A stretch of 64,000 nt of DNA. Origin: Amphiura filiformis (lineage: Eukaryota > Echinodermata > Ophiuroidea > Amphilepidida > Amphiuridae). The translations under genes and the position numbers were made by a program. Under the pieces are notes generated by a model. It made no database searches and was not told the origin of the DNA. It worked only from the letters and a program-made list of their open reading frames with translations. Where the stretch lies: NCBI RefSeq assembly GCF_039555335.1, contig NC_092628.1:98026536-98090535 (forward strand), in the 5' to 3' direction. Positions 60,501 through 64,000 of this stretch are shown piece by piece; the stretch's first letter is position 1; the number at the start of each line of letters is the position of its first letter.

Positions 60501-63214
60501 TCTTAAAACCTGACCAGGTCTCAGTATCAATACTGTCTCAAGATCTATTTTGGTCATTTTTGGAGGGGGGGGGGGGGCCTTCATCTCAAAACAAGTGTAA
60601 GGGTCAAGTAAAGTGACCAACTTAATGCATCATTGTAGCCCAGAGAGTAACATTATTATTATTTTGTTTGGTCAAAATTCTACACTACATCGCCAGTGAC
60701 TCAAGTACATTCTCACCTTTCCTGCTTTTTCTCCTAGAATTTCAAGCCCAGTCTTAATTGCAATCCCTGCACCTATTCCACACTCTGCAATGAGATTGTG
60801 TCCACATGCATGACCGATATTAGGGAGGGCGTCATACTCACAGATCACACACACATTCACACCACCATCTGATCCGCATGTTGCACGGAACCCTGTATCT
60901 AAGATGAAGTTTCCCTCAACTTTGAAGCCTTCTTTTACCAAATACTCTGTCAAAATCTGAAATGCATGAAAAAAGCGTAGATGGTTTACATATATACAAA
61001 AATGAGACATTATTTTTAAGAAATGTTTAATTTTAACTGTAACAATGACTTTTCAAAAATTCAATGATCTTTGCTAGTGGAAATCTACCCATTTTTTTGG
61101 TTTTCCTTTGAAGAAACTAACCCTTGAAATAGTTGTCTTTCATTTATTTGATGCATAAGGTACAATTTCTGTTACTATCTAGATCTTCTTATGAGGATAT
61201 CATGTAACAAAATTCATTGCTTGAAGGCAATAAATGCATAAATTGTCTATATTGTATTCAAGCGTTGACATGGTGATTTCATGGGACATGGACGTTGCAG
61301 AAAGAGAAAATTCTTTCTAAACTACATGCATGAACAGATCAGCACTAAATACACTGTATTGAGGACAAAAGTTTTGGTGTTTCTAATTATAGGTGTGGCT
61401 TGTGAAATCATGATTTAGAATAGTTTCATGCTGTGGAAGCAACAACATCGAGAGTGATAAAATAACTAGAATTTTGTGGTCCAGGTCTTGCATGGTTCTT
61501 GACGCAGGCATTGACCAGAATGCCTCCACACTGACATGCATTTTTGTAAAATTGATATTTTTAAATACTTTTAAATACAAATTTTGAAAACTAGAATTAC
61601 GCAGTTCGTAATTAAGGTGCCCCCCCCACACACACACAAAGGTGTGTAAATAATAAAGGTTTGTTAATAAAAATAATATGCAAATAAGCTAATATTAATA
61701 TTCATAAATATGCAAATAACATGCCACAAAACTATACAATATATTGGGTCTCTATATACTATCATAATACCAAGTTAGAAGTTGATCTATTATTGCATTT
61801 AAGCTGCAGAGTGGATTAATGAAAATGTAGGCAATATATGCAAATAAACTCATTAATATTCATAAATATATAAATAACATGACACAAACCTATACTAGCA
61901 CACCAGGCCACCATATCCAATCACCAAACCAAGTTTGAAGTTGATCGGTTACTGCGTTTAAGCTGCAGAGTGGATTAATGAAAATTTAGGCAAAATATGC
62001 AAATAAGCTCATTAATATTCATAAATATGCAAATAACATGACACAAAACGATACAGCACATCAGGCTACCACATCCTATCCTCATACCAAGTTTGAAGTT
62101 GACTGGTTACTGCGTTGGAGCTGCAGAGTGGATTAATGAATTTGCTTCCGCCCGGACAGCCAAACAAACAAAGATACAAACAAACAGAGAAGCAAACAAC
62201 CATCTGGATGATAACATAAGCCCCACATATGTGTGGGGGCCAAAAAAGTTACCATGTTGATGTAACAATATGCAAATTAGTTTAGTTAATAGCTGTTGCA
62301 CAAAATACATAAAAACCGACATGTGGTGCAAAATGGAAACCTCAAACAGGTCAAAAAGCCCATAAACCAGGGTCTCTCAAACATAATCTGAAATAAAAAA
62401 AAAACTATGTGTATTTAGTTACAGATTTACAGTAAACAAGATAAGATCAGGGGTGTAGGTAAGACACTTTCACCCCGCCCCAAAATTACCAAAGGCCAAA
62501 AAGTCCACTTTGCGAGTGTAGCAAGCTAAATGAAACCCCAGATTTTTAAAGCTTTTGTAAGGATTGTCTGTTTTGATGTCACAGCCATCCCTTATGATCC
62601 TTAAACAATAACAACACAAATGTTCCTTATAAAAGGCTTAACACAAAGTGGGTTCATCTGAGTAAATATGGGAGGAAATAAGACACAAAGACATGCAAGT
62701 CAAGTCACAATGTAATTTTAGTGATCTCATATGAATATTTATTCATCATAGCTGCAACACTCTAATCTTTGGCGTGATCTTAAGAAATAAAACACTATCT
62801 CTCACTAATGCTTAACATCTCGTCAGAAGACGTAAGAAAAAGTCAGTATAGCTTTGTTGAATGCCAATTCCTTGAGCATTGGAAACAGACCTATGATAAC
62901 GCATCTCATATCAACATTTCAAAAACAGTATGCCTCGCGGCGGATTCAACTTGATCTGGCAGTGTGGGTTATAGCAAACCTTAATTCATAATCAACATAG
63001 ATTTACATAGTTAACCTGAATTTTGACTTGGCAAACCTTTAGAACTTTCCACATAGGGCTGTAGCAAACATACTTTATGTGCATGGTGTTCTTCAAATTT
63101 GAGTTCTGGGTTGGACCATATTTCCTGGCTAATCTTGTTTAGATCTTCTGCACTGCTGTCTACTCTGGCAATCACCTTCTCTCGGATGCAATTCCAATCT
63201 GCTGCTGACCCCAT
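45390..63214 (-). CDS. PM20D2: PM20D2-type M20 peptidase / amidohydrolase, seven exons, complete
   Basis: Seven exons join with matching phases into 1,212 coding bases (403 residues plus TAA). They are 63214-63074, 60956-60717, 60006-59858, 57118-56976, 46659-46505, 46008-45768 and 45532-45390. All have GT-AG borders. Conserved blocks in order: [37 protein letters not shown] with metal-binding Cys/His; [12 protein letters not shown] with acidic ligands; AMMAHG; the dimerisation-domain signature [58 protein letters not shown] with the late His ligand; and a final helix [10 protein letters not shown]. These match vertebrate PM20D2 (436 residues) along its length. PM20D2 is a cytosolic dipeptidase reported to hydrolyse beta-alanyl-lysine-type dipeptides as metabolite repair. 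The start ATG is the first in frame before the conserved block. Intron 4 (10.3 kb) is swollen by nested transposons. Confidence 0.93.
45768..46008 (-). CDS. PM20D2: PM20D2 exon 6
   Basis: 80 codons plus one base, from [10 protein letters not shown] through [17 protein letters not shown] to EFTAYAG; acceptor TTTTCCACAG, donor G/GTATGT. Carries the C-terminal metal-ligand His region. Confidence 0.93.
46009..46504 (-). repeat. PM20D2 intron 5 with decayed copies of exon 5
   Basis: On the minus strand, 46437-46483 reads [12 protein letters not shown], a near-copy of exon 5 [11 protein letters not shown] offset by 83 bp. Near 46210-46235 there is a shorter match, [10 protein letters not shown]. 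Neither has the upstream half of the exon or splice sites in the right places, so they are partial tandem duplicates, not extra exons. Confidence 0.75.
46505..46659 (-). CDS. PM20D2: PM20D2 exon 5
   Basis: Completes a Gly codon, then [20 protein letters not shown] to GAAKVTGCE; acceptor TTTAAATAG (weak pyrimidine tract), donor GAG/GTAAGT. Decayed copies of its 3' part lie in the following intron. Confidence 0.92.
46660..47201 (-). other. PM20D2 intron 4, proximal part
   Basis: No repeats or exons recognised. Confidence 0.4.
47202..47416. mobile_element. MITE with long TIRs (GTCACCGGCACTAGCTTTGA)
   Basis: The left CTATAGTCCATGTACCTCGA then GTCACCGGCACTAGCTTTGA and AGTTCAGC is mirrored on the right with only small differences, TIR about 50 bp. 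About 215 bp, within PM20D2 intron 4. Confidence 0.82.
47838..47968. repeat. Two-copy direct repeat, ~70-bp period
   Basis: GGTGTAAGACCT begins at 47841 and 47911; AATTTTAGAGGCATT, GAAATATCTACACC and GAGGACAGT are shared. The second copy lacks about 9 bases. Confidence 0.8.
47969..48700. other. Intron 4 stretch without recognised features
   Basis: Nothing seen. Confidence 0.35.
48710..48930 (-). repeat. Probable LINE 3' UTR fragment
   Basis: The minus strand reads GCCCCAATGGGTTGGAGGAG, then a stretch ending TAGCCCATTGGGTC and an A/T-rich tail, the style of CR1-like LINE 3' ends. No coding part remains. Confidence 0.4.
48931..49637. other. Intron 4 stretch without recognised features
   Basis: AT-rich; nothing recognised. 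Confidence 0.35.
50049..50795 (-). pseudogene. CR1-like RT C-terminal domain
   Basis: 248 open codons with [68 protein letters not shown] and [12 protein letters not shown]. This is the conserved region after the RT palm of CR1-like LINEs; its length and integrity suggest a fairly young copy. Confidence 0.85.
50707..51108 (-). pseudogene. CR1-like RT palm fragment with YADD
   Basis: Contains [40 protein letters not shown] and [18 protein letters not shown]. It overlaps the C-terminal fragment at a frameshift near 50720-50790. Confidence 0.87.
51190..51492 (-). pseudogene. CR1-like RT N-terminal fragment
   Basis: Contains [40 protein letters not shown] and [20 protein letters not shown], then a frame change. 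Confidence 0.85.
52185..52650. repeat. 20-bp minisatellite with 201-bp higher-order period
   Basis: Units of 19-21 bp such as TAAACCCCAGATAAGGCATC are repeated more than 20 times. Variable parts (GCATC, GCGCCT, GATCGT, GGGTCG, GAGACA, GCAGT) recur in the same order. GATAAGGATCGTTAACCCCA occurs at 52301 and 52502, giving a 201-bp period of about ten units. A diverged continuation is at 53301-53470. Confidence 0.9.
52663..53298 (+). mobile_element. Tc1/mariner remnant with TIRs and TA duplication
   Basis: Left TGGTTGATTCGGACAAGTAT and right (reverse complement) TCGGGTGATTCGGATAAGAA are TIRs, each next to TA. The element is only 636 bp, so most of the transposase is deleted. It sits inside the AGATAAGG minisatellite. 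Confidence 0.8.
52918..53166 (+). pseudogene. Tc1/mariner transposase C-terminal fragment
   Basis: From about 52924 the frame reads [20 protein letters not shown], the signature around the third catalytic acidic residue of Tc1/mariner DDE transposases. It then gives [16 protein letters not shown] and ends in a stop at 53166 after [18 protein letters not shown]. The first two catalytic Asp regions are missing. Confidence 0.82.
53301..53470. repeat. Continuation of the AGATAAGG minisatellite
   Basis: Units such as CTAAACCCCAGATAAGGCGC and AGATAAGGGACGTGAATCTA continue after the mariner remnant, so the array was interrupted by that insertion. Confidence 0.8.
53471..54049. other. Interior of the 4.1-kb element, no genes
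   Basis: Contains one CCATCTTGG (reverse of CCAAGATGG) near 53925. Otherwise unassigned. Confidence 0.35.
54050..55130 (+). mobile_element. LINE reverse transcriptase fragment, degenerate
   Basis: Reads [60 protein letters not shown] and [16 protein letters not shown]. The catalytic box at 54498-54509 is FADN instead of FADD. After frame breaks near 54545-54870 it resumes with [20 protein letters not shown] and [20 protein letters not shown], then [10 protein letters not shown], where it is cut off. It has no endonuclease part and no 3' UTR. Closest in wording to the 36.7-39.4 kb LINE. Confidence 0.85.
54126..54548 (+). pseudogene. RT palm fragment with FADN active-site change
   Basis: 140 open codons covering RT motifs from [10 protein letters not shown] to SSIARAQ. 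The second Asp of the FADD box is Asn (GAC AAT), which would abolish catalysis. Confidence 0.85.
55135..55610. repeat. Tandem array, 164-165-bp period, about three copies
   Basis: GGCGGCCATCTT ends at 55260, 55424 and 55589. Each unit also has CTGACACAA, AGTTCCAGT, TTTGAAATTTA and GCATGTGTCAG blocks. The last unit runs into the right TIR of the 4.1-kb element. Confidence 0.85.
55728..56009 (-). mobile_element. CR1-like LINE, 5' portion
   Basis: The minus strand reads [60 protein letters not shown] and ends GVSANAF at the insertion. This is the region preceding the RT in CR1-like ORF2; it continues in frame into KLCPVSSDF at 51619. The endonuclease part is absent, so the LINE is 5'-truncated or interrupted by the TIR element that starts at 56012. 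Confidence 0.82.
56012..56381. mobile_element. TIR element with TTCTGTCGGTC ends and TA duplication
   Basis: Left TTCTGTCGGTC and right GACCGACAGAA are perfect 11-bp inverted repeats flanked by TA (56010-56011, 56382-56383). 370 bp, non-coding; Tc1/mariner-like target choice. Confidence 0.75.
56382..56975 (-). other. PM20D2 intron 4, distal part
   Basis: AT-rich; no feature recognised. Confidence 0.35.
56976..57118 (-). CDS. PM20D2: PM20D2 exon 4
   Basis: Completes a split Gln codon, then [20 protein letters not shown] to [10 protein letters not shown] plus one base; acceptor TTCTTTCAG, donor G/GTAGGT. Holds the dimerisation-domain [11 protein letters not shown] motif. Confidence 0.92.
57529..57856. 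mobile_element. CCGTATTC-family MITE, copy 2
   Basis: Left CCGTATTCATTCCAATAAGC and right (reverse complement) CCGTATTCATTCTAATAAGC, with GCGCCCA blocks following. TA duplication at 57527-57528 and 57857-57858. 328 bp, in PM20D2 intron 3, non-coding. Confidence 0.88.
58316..58525. repeat. Nested hairpin with ~57-bp arms
   Basis: TACCAGGATCATCATGTCAC then ATGTCC...AATAATGAAGTCCTTT and AGTAACGGG are mirrored exactly or nearly so at the right. The loop of about 100 bp is GC-richer. Confidence 0.82.
58538..59205. mobile_element. Nested ~670-bp hairpin MITE
   Basis: The left arm starts TTTAAGGGCTGGGGTATGAA and contains GAGCACATCAGACATATCGA. The right arm mirrors GTGGGACATGAGAGCACCTC and AGACCTATCGAATTGCATTC. 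The centre holds AAATCCATATCTTCAATA in both directions. The left end recurs at 63893-64000. Confidence 0.82.
59858..60006 (-). CDS. PM20D2: PM20D2 exon 3
   Basis: 49 codons plus two bases; acceptor GACCTAG, donor CA/GTGAGT. Encodes [16 protein letters not shown], with the Glu pair used for catalysis and metal binding, and AMMAHG. Confidence 0.92.
60007..60716 (-). other. PM20D2 intron 2
   Basis: Unique-looking, with a G homopolymer at about 60566-60578. No repeats recognised. Confidence 0.4.
60717..60956 (-). CDS. PM20D2: PM20D2 exon 2
   Basis: 80 codons from [11 protein letters not shown] to EILGEKAGK; acceptor TGCATTTCAG, donor AAG/GTGAGA, phase 0 at both ends. Carries [17 protein letters not shown], the first metal-binding block. 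Confidence 0.93.
60957..61669 (-). other. PM20D2 intron 1, part without features
   Basis: A short C-run plus (CA)n lies at 61621-61637; nothing else seen. Confidence 0.4.
61670..62250. repeat. Tandem array, 158-159-bp period, three copies, with (CAAA)n-rich end
   Basis: AGCTGCAGAGTGGATTAATG recurs near 61802, 61961 and 62119. CCAAGTTTGAAGTTGATCGG and ATTCATAAATATGCAAATAA also recur. The array ends in CCGCCCGGACAGCCAAACAA and (CAAA)-type sequence, then a GC-rich hairpin around CCCCACATATGTGTGGGGG. This suggests a retroposon end rather than a satellite. Confidence 0.82.
62251..63073 (-). other. PM20D2 intron 1, part next to exon 1
   Basis: No gene or repeat recognised. Confidence 0.35.
63074..63214 (-). 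CDS. PM20D2: PM20D2 exon 1
   Basis: 47 codons, [10 protein letters not shown]... to ...EEHHAHK, donor AAA/GTATGT, phase 0. Holds the N-terminal helix and the EIWSNPEL signature of the family. Confidence 0.9.
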
Positions 63215-63349
63215 GATGTGGTAATGTCAATTCTACATACCGGGTATACAAAGTTTAAAAAGTACATGTTCAAAGTTCAATACAAATAGTTCCTGGTATC
63301 AAAAATTTAAGGATCACATCACTGTTTATTATTTCTTTAAAAACAAATA

Positions 63350-63796
63350 CTGTATTTGTTCCAATAACCGCCCAGTGCGCTTAACAAAGTCATTTTGGGT
63401 GGGCACTTATTTTTTACATTGTTTACATAATTGCATACTTAAAAAATAATCCAAAATATTCAGTGGCGTGTCCTGGGGGGGCTTTGGGTGCAAGCCCCCA
63501 GCACTTTGTTAAAAACCGTGTAAAATCAGCCGTTTTTTGGTGATTTTAGCCATTAAGCCCCCCCGCATAACTCTGAAAGCCCCTTTGAGCCTCCCGCAGG
63601 AAAAGATCCTGGACATGACAGTGATATTCATCCATCATCATCAGTGAGTGTGCATGCCATATGTTTCAAACCATGATCCAGATTTGCATGGACAGTTAAT
63701 ATTATCAGTTTGCTTGTTGTCAACTGGGTGGACGCTTTATATAGGGGCATGTCATGGGCGTTTAATGTTATCAATGGAACCAAATATGTACAGTAT
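63350..63796. mobile_element. CCGTATTC-family MITE, copy 3 (diverged, interrupted)
   Basis: The left end CTGTATTTGTTCCAATAACC, CTTAACAAAGTCATTTTGGG and a right end with GGGCGTTTAA and GGAACCAAATATGTACAG match the family. It is split by a ~160-bp insertion at 63461-63620. It lies upstream of the PM20D2 start codon. Confidence 0.65.
63461..63620. mobile_element. Short TIR insertion (CAGTGGCGTGTCCTGG end)
   Basis: The left end CAGTGGCGTGTCCTGGGGGG and the right end (reverse complement CACTGTCATGTCCAGGATC) are weak TIRs. ATATT occurs just outside both ends, a possible partial target duplication. Ends resemble hAT-type CAGTGGCG termini. Confidence 0.5.
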
Positions 63797-63892
63797 GGTT
63801 GACATTAGTTTCTAAGAAGGTCAAATTGGAGTTAAATATACAGACCAACCCCCACAGGTATAAAGTCCAAGCATCACCCATAAGCTCCTTTA

Positions 63893-64000
63893 ATGGGTGG
63901 GGTATGAGCGTTTGGACAATATTTTTTGTGGGACATGAGAGCACATCAGACATATCGAATTGCATTCTAAATATGAAGAATGTCCTGATGATATCAAATA
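63893..64000 (+). repeat. Left end of a second copy of the 58.5-kb hairpin MITE, cut by window edge
   Basis: GGGTGGGGTATGAGCGTTTG, GAGCACATCAGACATATCGA and ATGAAGAATGTC match 58540-58650 closely. The rest lies beyond the window. Confidence 0.75.

Overview
This is a window of a eukaryotic, AT-rich, repeat-dense animal genome. Genes have spliced exons with GT-AG introns, non-LTR retrotransposons of RTE/BovB-like and CR1-like type are present, and TIR/MITE DNA elements are abundant. The gene content (TOM1-type, ARL4-type and PM20D2-type genes) and the repeat types suggest a marine invertebrate, perhaps a deuterostome such as an echinoderm or hemichordate. That placement is inference and should be held loosely.

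Only three host genes can be supported. (1) At the left edge on the plus strand are the last two coding exons of a TOM1/TOM1L2-like VHS-GAT endosomal adaptor (43-1315). (2) At 14973-15555 on the plus strand is an intronless ARL4-type small GTPase. (3) On the minus strand, seven exons between 63214 and 45390 join in frame, with consensus splice sites, into a complete 403-residue PM20D2-type M20 peptidase. The TOM1-like and ARL4-like genes carry three single-base frame breaks in total (one and two). Each is explained by a one-base length change in a homopolymer, so assembly error is as likely as gene decay. PM20D2 is uninterrupted.

The rest is repeat-derived or featureless AT-rich DNA. 1.3-14 kb: 3' flank of TOM1, MITEs, an unusual inverted minisatellite (6.9-7.9 kb), a decayed BovB-like RTE LINE (8.2-11.6 kb), a SINE-like repeat and a non-autonomous hAT with a perfect 8-bp target duplication. 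15.5-36 kb: gene-poor, with several foldback elements, including an almost 900-bp hairpin. 36.7-39.4 kb: a second, longer LINE. 40-45 kb: a cluster of MITEs and a tRNA-Gly-like sequence.

Intron 4 of PM20D2 (46.7-57 kb) holds the most informative structure. A CR1-like LINE is split by a 4,102-bp TIR element flanked by a TAA target duplication, and removing the element restores the CR1 reading frame. That element contains a 20-bp minisatellite with a 201-bp higher-order period, a Tc1/mariner remnant, a LINE fragment and a 164-bp tandem array. It matches no family I can name and is the best candidate here for something undescribed. I found no operons, CRISPR arrays or defence or biosynthetic clusters.
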